Assembly (NCBI RefSeq): GCF_003269295.1
Contig: NZ_QLTT01000012.1
Location: forward strand, 132,811 to 196,810
Direction: 5' to 3'
Source of the DNA: Lentzea atacamensis
Lineage (GTDB): Bacteria > Actinomycetota > Actinomycetes > Mycobacteriales > Pseudonocardiaceae
DNA: 64,000 nt
Below are positions 27,231 to 34,987 of this stretch, piece by piece. The notes beneath the pieces are model-generated. The model saw nothing but the letters and a program-made list of their open reading frames with translations. It had not been told where the DNA came from and did not search any database. Within the stretch, counting starts at the first letter, position 1, and each line of letters starts with the position of its first letter. Both the position numbers and the translations under genes were made by a program.

Positions 27231-27241
27231 GCATCCGTCTC

Positions 27242-27694
27242 ATGAGCCAAGACGTGTCGTTCGTCGCCGACGCAATGAAGCAGGCCGTGCCGTGGGTCAA
27301 GACCACCGGCATCGACTTCGAAGAGGTCTCCACCAGCCGTGTCGTCGCGTCGCTGCCGGACGACGAGACGCTGCGCAACCACGTCGGCGGGCCGCACGCC
27401 GCGATGATGTTCGGTCTCGCGGAGACCGCGTCCGGCGCCGTCGTGATGGCCGCGTTCGCCGCGCACATGGGCAAGGCCACGCCGCTCGTCGTCCGCGCGG
27501 ACATCGCCTACAAGAAGGTCGCCATGGGCGTCCTGCGTGCCGAGGCCGTTCTCGGGCGCGCCGCCGACGAGGTGCTGGCCGAGCTGGAGTCCGGAACGCG
27601 GCCGGAGTTCCCGGTGAACATCATGATCACCAATGCCGAGGGCGTGACCACCGGAGAGATGACCGTGGTCTGGACGTTGAAGCCCGCACGCTGA
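27242..27694 (+). CDS. DUF4442/PaaI-like hotdog thioesterase
   Basis: The 150-residue single-domain protein contains LRNHVGGPHAAMMFGLAETA, the segment where hotdog thioesterases place their helix and catalytic residues, and matches the DUF4442 family. It likely hydrolyses an acyl-CoA or binds an acyl group. The start ATG follows CCGTCTC with no clear ribosome-binding site, so transcription may be leaderless or nearly so. Two palindromes directly upstream suggest tight regulation. Confidence 0.75.
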   Translation: MSQDVSFVADAMKQAVPWVKTTGIDFEEVSTSRVVASLPDDETLRNHVGGPHAAMMFGLAETASGAVVMAAFAAHMGKATPLVVRADIAYKKVAMGVLRAEAVLGRAADEVLAELESGTRPEFPVNIMITNAEGVTTGEMTVVWTLKPAR

Positions 27695-27794
27695 ACTGGG
27701 CGTCTCCGTATTTCAGTTCGGACTACCTGTGAACCGATCCGGGTCAAATACGTAACCTTGGCCACTCTCCCGTCAGAGTGCACCATTCGGGTTC

Positions 27795-28508
27795 ATGTCG
27801 GGGTGGAGAACTGTGAGCGGCGGAGTCCTGCTGGTAGCGCTCACCGCAGGGTGTGCGCCGCAGGTACAGCAGTCGACTCCCGTTGCCGTGGAGAAGCCGG
27901 TCGAGGACGTGCCGGTGACGACGTCCGCGGCGGTCCCGCCCGCCCAGCTGGGCATCAGCGTGGCCTCGATCGTGGACGGCCGCGCGGTGATGCTGTCCGA
28001 CGGGTCGAAAGCCGAGGTCGCGGGCCTCGCCCAGCCGGGACCGTGCTGGGCTGAGGCCGCGGCCAAGTTCGCCGGCAGCATGCTGCTGAACCAGCAGGTG
28101 CGGTACGACAGGACCACGGGCTCGCTCGTCCTCGCGGACGGCACCGACTACGCGTTGCTCGCGCTGGGCAACGGCGCCGGCCGCACCGCCGGCAACCCGA
28201 CGCCCGCGCAGAGGGAAGCCGAAGGCGCCGCGCAGCGGGTTCCGATGGGGCTCTGGGGCGCGCCGTGCGGTGGCAAGGACGCCCTCGAGACCCCCACTCC
28301 TGCTCCGCCTCCCCCGCCGCCTCCGCCACCGCCCGCTCCGAAGCCGACCACGACGACGCCGAAGCCCAAGCCGGTGTTCTACGCGAGCTGCGAGGACGCC
28401 TGGCGGGCCGGTGCGGCGCCGATCTACTGGGGCCAGCCCGGCTACCGGGTCGAGCTCGACGGGAACCGGAACGGAATCGCCTGCGAGCCCCGGTACGGCT
28501 ACCGCTGA
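27795..28508 (+). CDS. Lipoprotein with SNase-like region and C-terminal excalibur domain
   Basis: The 237-residue exported lipoprotein has lipobox LTAGC (Cys20). A region reading SIVDGRAVMLSDG ... EVAGL resembles the first strands of thermonuclease-like (SNase) domains but lacks an obvious active site. A Pro/Thr linker with ten consecutive prolines follows. The last 40 residues are an excalibur calcium-binding domain with the DxDxDGxxCE-like loop DGNRNGIACE. The role is probably extracellular; nuclease activity is doubtful. Confidence 0.75.
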   Translation: MSGWRTVSGGVLLVALTAGCAPQVQQSTPVAVEKPVEDVPVTTSAAVPPAQLGISVASIVDGRAVMLSDGSKAEVAGLAQPGPCWAEAAAKFAGSMLLNQQVRYDRTTGSLVLADGTDYALLALGNGAGRTAGNPTPAQREAEGAAQRVPMGLWGAPCGGKDALETPTPAPPPPPPPPPPAPKPTTTTPKPKPVFYASCEDAWRAGAAPIYWGQPGYRVELDGNRNGIACEPRYGYR

Positions 28509-28524
28509 CCCCTGCGCTCGCGCC

Positions 28525-28831
28525 ATGCGACTGCACGTCCACCAGTGGGGCGGTGGTCCGCGCGTGGTGCTGGTGCACGGCGGCGTGCTCGGAGGCCGGG
28601 AGACCTGGCGCGCCCAGCGACCGCTCACCGAGCGGTGGACGCTGCTCGCACCGGACCGGCCGGGCACCGGGCAGTCGCCACCCGCGCGGCAGGACTTCGA
28701 GCCGGAGGGGACCCGGGATCGCCCGCGAGACCGGTGGGCGACGGGCGATGTGCCGGGGACGCGACCACCTCGTCCAGGAGGCTGCTGAGTTCAACGCGCT
28801 GCTGGAGGGTTTTCTAACCTCGACGGCATGA
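28525..28831 (+). pseudogene. Alpha/beta hydrolase remnant with internal deletion
   Basis: The first 62 codons (MRLHVHQWGGGPRVVLVHGG, then DRPGTGQSPPA) are a good alpha/beta-hydrolase N-terminus with the oxyanion HGG. After about 28716 that frame loses similarity. The C-terminal block GRDHLVQEAAEFNALLEGFL, with the catalytic-His region, appears in another frame and ends at 28831. The middle of the protein, including the nucleophile GxSxG, is missing. This is a deleted, frameshifted remnant. Its tail overlaps the LLM gene start as ATGA. Confidence 0.65.
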
Positions 28832-29808
28832 AGCTGGACAGGAGCGCCGTCGACTACACGCCTGGCAACGCCGGGGCCATCGCGAAACGGGCGGAGGACC
28901 GGGGTTACGACGGGTTCTGGCTCGCCGAGACCAAGCACGACCCGTTCCTCGCGCTGTCCGGGGCCGCGGCGGCGACCGAGCGGATCGAGCTCGGCACGGC
29001 GATCGCGGTGGCGTTCGCGCGCAACCCGATGACCATCGCGACCACGGCGAACGACCTGCAGCTGCTGTCGGCGGGCCGGTTCAACCTCGGGCTCGGCTCG
29101 CAGATCGAAGCCCACATCACCAAGCGCTTCTCCATGCCGTGGAGCAGGCCGGCCGCCCGCATGCGCGAGTTCGTGCTGGCCGTCCGGGCGATCTGGCACG
29201 CGTGGGAGACCGGCGAGCGGCTGGCGTTCCGCGGCGAGTTCTACAAGCACACGCTGATGACGCCGTTCTTCGACCCCGGACCGAACCCGCACGGCAAGCC
29301 GCCGATCTACCTCGCGGGTGTCGGCGAACTGATGACCGAGGTCGCGGGTGAGGTCGCGGACGGCTTCCTGTGCCACAACTTCACGACGGAGCGGTACCTG
29401 CGCGAGGTGACGCTGCCCGCGCTCGAACGCGGCCGGGCCAAGGCGGGAAAGACGCTGGAGGGCTTCGAGATCAGCGGGCCCGTGTTCGCCGCGACCGACG
29501 ATGCGGAGATCGCCGACGTCAAGCGGCAGATCGCGTTCTACGGATCGACGCCCGCGTACAAGCCGGTGCTGGAGCTGCACGGCTGGGGCTCGTTGCACGA
29601 GGAGCTGCACCGGATGTCCCGGCGGCAGCAGTGGACTGACATGAGCGAGCTGATCAGTGACGAGGTGCTGCACGAGTTCGCCGTCGTCGGGTCGTCACCC
29701 GATGCCGTCTCGACCGCGCTGCTGGACCGCTTCGGCGACGTCGTCACGAGGATCTCGCCCTCGACGAACGTGCTCAGGAAGAGTCCGGCTCAGCGTCCGG
29801 AGAAGTGA
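28828..29808 (+). CDS. F420-dependent LLM-class oxidoreductase (TIGR03617-like)
   Basis: The 326-residue TIM-barrel protein belongs to the luciferase-like monooxygenase superfamily. Signatures are EDRGYDGFWLAETKHDPFL, GTAIAVAFARNPM, RFNLGLGSQ and PPIYLAGVG. Actinobacterial members of this subgroup use cofactor F420 rather than FMN; the substrate is unknown. The ATG overlaps the hydrolase remnant, suggesting they were once one operon. Confidence 0.85.
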   Translation: MKLDRSAVDYTPGNAGAIAKRAEDRGYDGFWLAETKHDPFLALSGAAAATERIELGTAIAVAFARNPMTIATTANDLQLLSAGRFNLGLGSQIEAHITKRFSMPWSRPAARMREFVLAVRAIWHAWETGERLAFRGEFYKHTLMTPFFDPGPNPHGKPPIYLAGVGELMTEVAGEVADGFLCHNFTTERYLREVTLPALERGRAKAGKTLEGFEISGPVFAATDDAEIADVKRQIAFYGSTPAYKPVLELHGWGSLHEELHRMSRRQQWTDMSELISDEVLHEFAVVGSSPDAVSTALLDRFGDVVTRISPSTNVLRKSPAQRPEK

Positions 29809-29963
29809 CTGAGGCCCTGCCGCGCCAGCTCGGCGTGGAAAGCGTCGAGCTCGGCGCGCACTCTCGCGACGCCCCTCTTGCGGATCCACCTGCGTCTTCC
29901 CACGTTGGCGGCGGTCAGGGCGAACGGCAGAGCCAGCAGGGTCAGCACCAGCATCATGATCAT
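29790..29963 (-). CDS. Small single-pass membrane protein (57 aa)
   Basis: The ORF begins MIMMLVLTLLALPFALTAAN, a membrane helix with no acidic residue, followed by a basic, then amphipathic cytoplasmic tail. A good ribosome-binding site (GAGGAGA) stands 5 bases before the ATG at 29963. It is convergent with and overlaps the LLM gene by 19 bases. No family is recognised. Confidence 0.6.
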   Translation of the reverse strand: MIMMLVLTLLALPFALTAANVGRRRWIRKRGVARVRAELDAFHAELARQGLSHFSGR

Positions 29964-30107
29964 GTTGTCTCCTCAAGGGTTGCGAACAAGCAACGACCAA
30001 TCGAGACACCGCTTACGGTACCGGGTCCAAAGCCACCCAGGTGGAGCAAAGTCACCGACAGCAACTCAGTTCTTGACTAATTTTGTTTTCGGTGCGACGG
30101 TGGAGCC

Positions 30108-30704
30108 ATGTTCGAAGTGGCGGTGATCGAGGACCCAGCAGCGGCCGAGGTGTCGCTGGACCCGGTGCGGGCACGCCTGCTCGCGGAGCTGGCCGAGCCG
30201 GGATCGGCGACGATGCTCGCCGCGAAGGTCGGCCTGCCCAGGCAGAAGGTGAACTACCACCTGCGCACCCTGGAGCAGCACGGCCTGGTGGAGCTCGTCG
30301 AGGAACGGCGCAAGGGCAACGTGAACGAGCGCCTGCTGCAGGCGACCGCGGCGTCCTACGTGATCTCCCCGACGGCGCTGGCGGCGGTGCAGCCCGACCC
30401 GGCGCGCTCACCCGATCGGTTGTCCGCGCGGTGGCTGCTGGCCGTCTCGGCCAGGCTGGTGCGCGACGTCGGCACGTTGATCACGGGCGCCACCAAGGCC
30501 AAGAAGCGGCTCGCGACCTTCGCGTTGGACGGTGAGGTCCGGTTCGCCACGGCGGCCGACCGCGCGGCGTTCGCAGAAGAGCTCGCCACGTGCGTGACGC
30601 GGCTCGTCGCCAAGTACCACGACGAACAGGCCGAAGGAGGGCGACCCCACCGAGTCGTCGTCGCCCTGCATCCCAGCGTCGTTGCCAAGGAGGAAGAGTC
30701 GTGA
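30108..30704 (+). CDS. ArsR-type winged-helix regulator
   Basis: The 198-residue protein has an ArsR/SmtB-like HTH in residues 20-75, with recognition helix around LPRQKVNYHLRTLEQHGLVEL, and a C-terminal effector or dimer region. No metal-binding Cys cluster is present, so it is of the non-metal ArsR group often paired with SRPBCC proteins. TTGACT stands about 35 bases upstream of the ATG. It is coupled by GTGA overlap to the next gene. Confidence 0.85.
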   Translation: MFEVAVIEDPAAAEVSLDPVRARLLAELAEPGSATMLAAKVGLPRQKVNYHLRTLEQHGLVELVEERRKGNVNERLLQATAASYVISPTALAAVQPDPARSPDRLSARWLLAVSARLVRDVGTLITGATKAKKRLATFALDGEVRFATAADRAAFAEELATCVTRLVAKYHDEQAEGGRPHRVVVALHPSVVAKEEES

Positions 30705-31435
30705 CCCGCAAGTTCGAGATCAAGAAGGAAGTCGAGGTCGAGGGGACCCCGGAGCAGGTCTGGGACGCCATCGCGACCGGGCCGGGCATCGACTCGTGGT
30801 TCATGGGACCGCACATGGTCGACGGACGCCTCGGTGGCCGCATGTCGATCGACATGGGTTTCTTCCAGGAGCACTCGACGATCACCGCGTGGGAGCCCGG
30901 CAAGCACCTCGCCTACGAGAGCGACAAGGGCGAGGACGGCACGTTCCACGCGATGGAGTACCTGATCGAGGGCCGTGACCAGGGCTCGACGGTGCTGCGG
31001 TTCGTGCACAGCGGCATCCTCGGCGACGGCTGGGGCGACGAGTACCTGGACCAGTCCTCGAAGGGCTGGGACATGTACCTGTTCACGATGGCCGAGTACG
31101 TGAAGCACTTCGCGGGCAGGCACGGCACCTACGTGTTCGCGCAGTGGCCGGAGGGCGAGAAGAGCTGGCCGGCGCTGATGAAGGCGCTCGGCGTCCCCGA
31201 GGACGCGCAGGTCGGCGACGAGGTCACGCTCGAACCGTTCGGCGTCACCGGCGTCGTGGACTACGTCGTCAACCACGACGTCCACCAGTTCCTCGGAGTG
31301 CGAGGCGAGGACGGCCTCTACCGCTTCCACGGCACGAACGCCGTCGGCCACCACCTCTTCGGTGACGCGACCGGCCAGGCCGAGAAGTGGCAGGCGTTCC
31401 TCGCTCAGCTGGCCGGGCAGACCTCGTTGACGTAG
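30701..31435 (+). CDS. SRPBCC (AHSA1/START-like) domain protein
   Basis: The 244-residue protein opens with KFEIKKEVEVEGTPEQVWDA and IATGPGIDSWF, the standard start of the SRPBCC/AHSA1 ligand-binding fold. The second half may hold a partial second domain. In this pairing the ArsR regulator and SRPBCC protein are commonly co-transcribed; the ligand is unknown. The start is GTG 30701 with a 4-base overlap. The 3' end overlaps the convergent GH114 gene by 31 bases. Confidence 0.82.
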   Translation: MTRKFEIKKEVEVEGTPEQVWDAIATGPGIDSWFMGPHMVDGRLGGRMSIDMGFFQEHSTITAWEPGKHLAYESDKGEDGTFHAMEYLIEGRDQGSTVLRFVHSGILGDGWGDEYLDQSSKGWDMYLFTMAEYVKHFAGRHGTYVFAQWPEGEKSWPALMKALGVPEDAQVGDEVTLEPFGVTGVVDYVVNHDVHQFLGVRGEDGLYRFHGTNAVGHHLFGDATGQAEKWQAFLAQLAGQTSLT

Positions 31436-32223
31436 TCGGAGTGCCCGTACGGCACCACGTTCCGGTCGCGGCGGATGATCGCCACCTTGCCGCCGCGATC
31501 GGCACACGACTTCTGGAACGCCTCGTCGGTGTACTCGATCTGGAAGAAGTTGTCGCCGAACGCGTCCGCGTAGTGCTTGCACTCGCCGTTGGCCTCGCAG
31601 TCCTCGGTGATCGCGAAGTCGAAGCCGATGTACTTCTTGCCCGAGTCGCCGAGCTCACCGCCGTTCTTCTGCGCGACGGCGAGCCCCTTCTCGTGGGCGT
31701 GCTTCACGAACGCCTTCATGAATTCCTTGGTGGCGTTGATGTCGAACGCCCCGCCGGCGCGCATGTGCGAGTCGAGGTTGTCCGCCTCGATCGCCTGGAA
31801 GCGCGAGATCTTGCAGCCCTCGATCCACTTCTTCTGGATGTCGAGGATCTTCTGGCGCTTGTCGGCGGTGGAGATGTCGAGGATGCCCTCATCCCACTCC
31901 GGGTCGATCACCGGCTGCCCGTCCGGCTTCTTGACCAGCAGGTCACCGTGGTTCTGCCGCCACCAGCTCAGGCTGCCCTCCATCGGATCCGGCTGCGTCT
32001 GCAGGGCGTTGAGGTAGCAGACGTTGTAGCGGTCTCCGACGGGGATCTTGCCGCGGTCGCGCACGACGATCTTGACCCGGGCGTCCGGCTGGTAGATCCC
32101 GCCGATCTGGTAGTCGAACCTGCCACCGACGGGCGGCAGTTCGACCGGCGGAGCCTCGGGTTCGCTCGCGCTGCAGGAGGCGACGAGCAGGAGCAGGGCG
32201 GCAACGGCCGCGACTGGCTTCAT
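31405..32223 (-). CDS. GH114-type endo-alpha-1,4-polygalactosaminidase lipoprotein
   Basis: The 272-residue exported protein has lipobox LVASC (Cys17). The mature part reads as glycoside hydrolase family 114: FDYQIGGIY, VCYLNALQTQP, WWRQNHGDLLV, FQAIEADNLDSHMRAGGAFD, GLAVAQKN and FDFAITEDCEANGEC, in the family order. Known members cleave galactosamine-rich polysaccharides such as fungal galactosaminogalactan. Four or more Cys residues likely form disulfides. The ATG at 32223 is chosen because it starts the signal peptide. Confidence 0.85.
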   Translation of the reverse strand: MKPVAAVAALLLLVASCSASEPEAPPVELPPVGGRFDYQIGGIYQPDARVKIVVRDRGKIPVGDRYNVCYLNALQTQPDPMEGSLSWWRQNHGDLLVKKPDGQPVIDPEWDEGILDISTADKRQKILDIQKKWIEGCKISRFQAIEADNLDSHMRAGGAFDINATKEFMKAFVKHAHEKGLAVAQKNGGELGDSGKKYIGFDFAITEDCEANGECKHYADAFGDNFFQIEYTDEAFQKSCADRGGKVAIIRRDRNVVPYGHSDYVNEVCPAS

Positions 32224-32288
32224 GCGCGGCAGTGTGCCACTCGCCGGATAGCGCAGGTGTAACACGAAGGGCACTCCATCGCTCATAG

Positions 32289-33644
32289 ATGAGATTTAGC
32301 TTCCGGGATGTGAAAACTCGGTCGCTCTTTCTACAGCTTCTCGTCGCGGTTGTGGCCGGTGTGCTCGTGGGCCACTTCTTCAGGTCGTTCGGCGCGGACC
32401 TGAAGCCGATCGGGGACGGCTTCATCAAGCTGATCAAGATGGTGATCGCGCCGCTGATCTTCTGCGTCGTCGCGACGGGCATCGCCAAGGTCGGTGACCT
32501 TCGGGCGGTCGGCCGGATCGGCGTGAAGGCGCTGATCTACTTCGAGGTGGTGTCGACGGCCGCGCTCGCGTTCGGGCTGCTGGTCGGCAACGTGGTGCGA
32601 CCGGGTGCCGGCATGAACGTCGATCCCTCCACACTGGACGCCTCCGCCGTCGAGGCGAAGACGCAGGGCGGTCACCTCCCCGGCGTCGTCCAGTTCCTGC
32701 TGGATCTCATTCCTTCCAGTGTGGTGGACGCGTTGGCGCGCAACGCGTTGCTTCAGGTGCTGTTGTTCGCCGTGCTGTTCGGCTGCGCGCTGGCCCAGCT
32801 CGGTGAGCGGGCGTCGCCCGTGGTGGATCTCCTGGAACGCGTCAACCTGGCGTTCTTCACGGTGCTGGGCTACGTGATGAAGCTGGCGCCGCTCGGTGCG
32901 TTCGGGGCGATGGCGTTCCTGGTCGGGCAGTACGGGCTGGGGTCGTTGCGCACGTACCTCTGGCTGATCCTGTCGGCTTACGGCGCGGCGCTGCTGTTCT
33001 GCCTGCTGCTGGGCGTGATCGCGTGGTCGTTCGCACGGGTGAACCTCGTGCGGTTCGTGCGGTTCGCGAAGGAGGAGTTCCTGCTGGCGCTCGGCACGGC
33101 GTCGTCGGAGGCCGTGCTGCCGCGGATGATGGTGAAGCTGCAGCGTGCCGGATGTGCGCCGACGTCGGTCGGCCTGGTGCTGCCGACCGGGTACTCGTTC
33201 AACCTGGACGGTGCCTCGATCTACCTGTCGCTCGCCACGGTCTTCCTCGCCCAGGCGTTGAACGTGCCTCTGGATCTCGGCGACCAGCTGACGATCGTGT
33301 TGGTGCTCGTGCTGACCTCCAAGGGCATGGCCGGTGTGCCCGGCTCGGCGTTCCTCGCGCTGTCCGCGACGGTCGCCGCGGTCGGGTCGATCCCGGCCGC
33401 GGCGGTCGCGTTGCTGCTCGGCGCGGACCGGATCATGGATTCGATGCGCGTCTTCACGAACCTGCTGGGCAACTGCGTGGCGACGTTCGTCGTGTCGCGC
33501 TGGGAGGGGATGCTGGACGTGGAGCAGATGCGGTCAGCCCTCGGCAATCCAGGCCGTGACGACGTCGTCGAGCAGGCCGAGGGTGAGGTTGCCGTGGCTG
33601 AGGACGACCTCGTGGAAGTCACGGACGTCGAACGCCGCTCCTAG
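32289..33644 (+). CDS. dctA: C4-dicarboxylate:cation symporter (DctA/DAACS family)
   Basis: The 451-residue membrane protein imports succinate, fumarate or malate with protons or sodium. It shows GDGFIKLIKMVIAPLIFCVV, the serine-rich hairpin region FLLALGTASSEAVLPRMM, LPTGYSFNLDGASIYLSLA and FTNLLGNCVATFVVSRWEG, all diagnostic of the DAACS fold. The last 35 codons are not conserved and lie antisense to the end of the DUF885 gene, with an overlap of 111 bases. Confidence 0.9.
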   Translation: MRFSFRDVKTRSLFLQLLVAVVAGVLVGHFFRSFGADLKPIGDGFIKLIKMVIAPLIFCVVATGIAKVGDLRAVGRIGVKALIYFEVVSTAALAFGLLVGNVVRPGAGMNVDPSTLDASAVEAKTQGGHLPGVVQFLLDLIPSSVVDALARNALLQVLLFAVLFGCALAQLGERASPVVDLLERVNLAFFTVLGYVMKLAPLGAFGAMAFLVGQYGLGSLRTYLWLILSAYGAALLFCLLLGVIAWSFARVNLVRFVRFAKEEFLLALGTASSEAVLPRMMVKLQRAGCAPTSVGLVLPTGYSFNLDGASIYLSLATVFLAQALNVPLDLGDQLTIVLVLVLTSKGMAGVPGSAFLALSATVAAVGSIPAAAVALLLGADRIMDSMRVFTNLLGNCVATFVVSRWEGMLDVEQMRSALGNPGRDDVVEQAEGEVAVAEDDLVEVTDVERRS

Positions 33645-34987
33645 CGTCTGCTGGGCTTTGGCGCGCAACTCCTGGAACTTGAGCCGTCCCACCATGTACG
33701 CGAGCGCCTGGCCCGGTTGGGCGAGATAGCGGTCGACCTCGGCTTCGACCAGGTCGCGCGGCTGCGGCGTGTTCTCGAGCAGGTAGTCGACCGCCTGCTG
33801 CCGGCTCCATCCCTTGACGTGCAGACCGGTGTCGGCAACGAGCCTGCCCGCCCGTTTGGAGTCCATGGTGAGCATGCCGAGCCTGGCCTCTTCGGTGCTG
33901 TAGAGGCCCATCTCGTCGGCCAGGCGTTCAGCGTAGAGCGCCCAGCCTTCGGTGAACGCGGTGATCCGCGCATTGGTGCGCAGGAGTGGCAGGTCCGGCA
34001 GCTGCATGATTCTGGACCTCTGGAAGTGATGGCCCGGCACCGCCTCGTGGAACGCCGTCGCTTCCGCGATGTTCTGGAGCCGGGTGTGCGGCTCCTTGGT
34101 GTTGACGAAGTACGTGCCTGGCCGGCTGCCGTCGAGCGAGGCGGGAAGGTAGTGCGGCGGCGCGCTCGCGGGTAGCGACGGTGCCATCGCAGCGATCTCG
34201 CACCTTGCCCGCGGCACCGTTCGGAACCATTGCGGGGCAATGGACTCGGCCCTGCGCACCGCCGTTTCGGCGTCCTCGATCATCTCCTCGCCACTGGTGT
34301 ACGTCAGGCCGCCGGGGCGACGTCCGCCGAACTCCCGTTCGAGGTCCTCGATGAGCCGCAGCCCGGTGGCGTGCAGCTCGTGCGGGTCGAGATCGAGCGT
34401 TGTGTGCGTCCGGATCGCTTTCCGGTACAACGCTTCGCCGTCGGGCAGCCAGCACAGCCCGCGTGCTCTTCGTCGCGGCCGTGCGGCAGAACGTCGTTCA
34501 CCAGCACGTCGCGGTAGTGCCGGACGGCCGGGTCGTCGTACTGGTCCACGAGCGCGATCGCCTGCTCGACGAGGTGCCTGACCGGCGTCCGTCCTGCGGC
34601 AACACCCGCACGGTGCCGATCGGCGACCGTCGCGAGGAACCGCGGCACGGCGTGGTGACTCTTCAGGTGTCCCAGGAAGTACAGCAGTTCCGGAACCACG
34701 GCCTGGAGGTAGCCGCTCACGCCGAACTCGATGGTCCTCGACTCGATCGTGTCGGACTCGGCACGGGTCAGGTGCAGGACGAGGTCCCGGGTGATTCGGT
34801 CGTCTTCCGTTTCCGCGATGCGTCGTTCCGCTTCCTCGGCGATGGCTCGGTAGCGCCGCAGGTAGTCCTGATCCGCGTCTTCGCTGTGGTCCTGCAAAGC
34901 GCTGTCGTCACGCAGGCCCATCAGGTTCGGCAGCAACGCGTGGTGGTCCAGCGTCAACTCCCAGAGCTGCTCGGCGAGGTCACGCAC
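33534..34987 (-). pseudogene. DUF885 family protein, copy 1, frameshifted
   Basis: Read leftward, 34987 to about 34457 gives the N-terminal half (VRDLAEQLWELTLDHHALLP ... LPHGRDEEHAG). The reading then moves to another frame (LCWLPDGEALYRKAIRTHTT ...) and runs to 33534, including the zinc-type motif FHEAVPGHHF. One missing base between 34456 and 34457 joins the halves into a full protein of about 483 residues, aligned throughout with copy 2. DUF885 proteins are thought to be peptidase-like; activity is not established. Its end overlaps dctA. Confidence 0.75.

Noticed and set aside
29695..30009. 104-codon leftward ORF
   Set aside because: The frame is Arg/Gln/Asp-rich without motif; the overlapping 57-codon frame has the ribosome-binding site and a membrane helix.
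24910..31435. Secondary-metabolite gene cluster (exporter, regulator, thioesterase, LLM oxidoreductase, SRPBCC protein)
   Set aside because: No core synthase, NRPS/PKS, terpene or RiPP enzyme is present; genes are on both strands with separate promoters.
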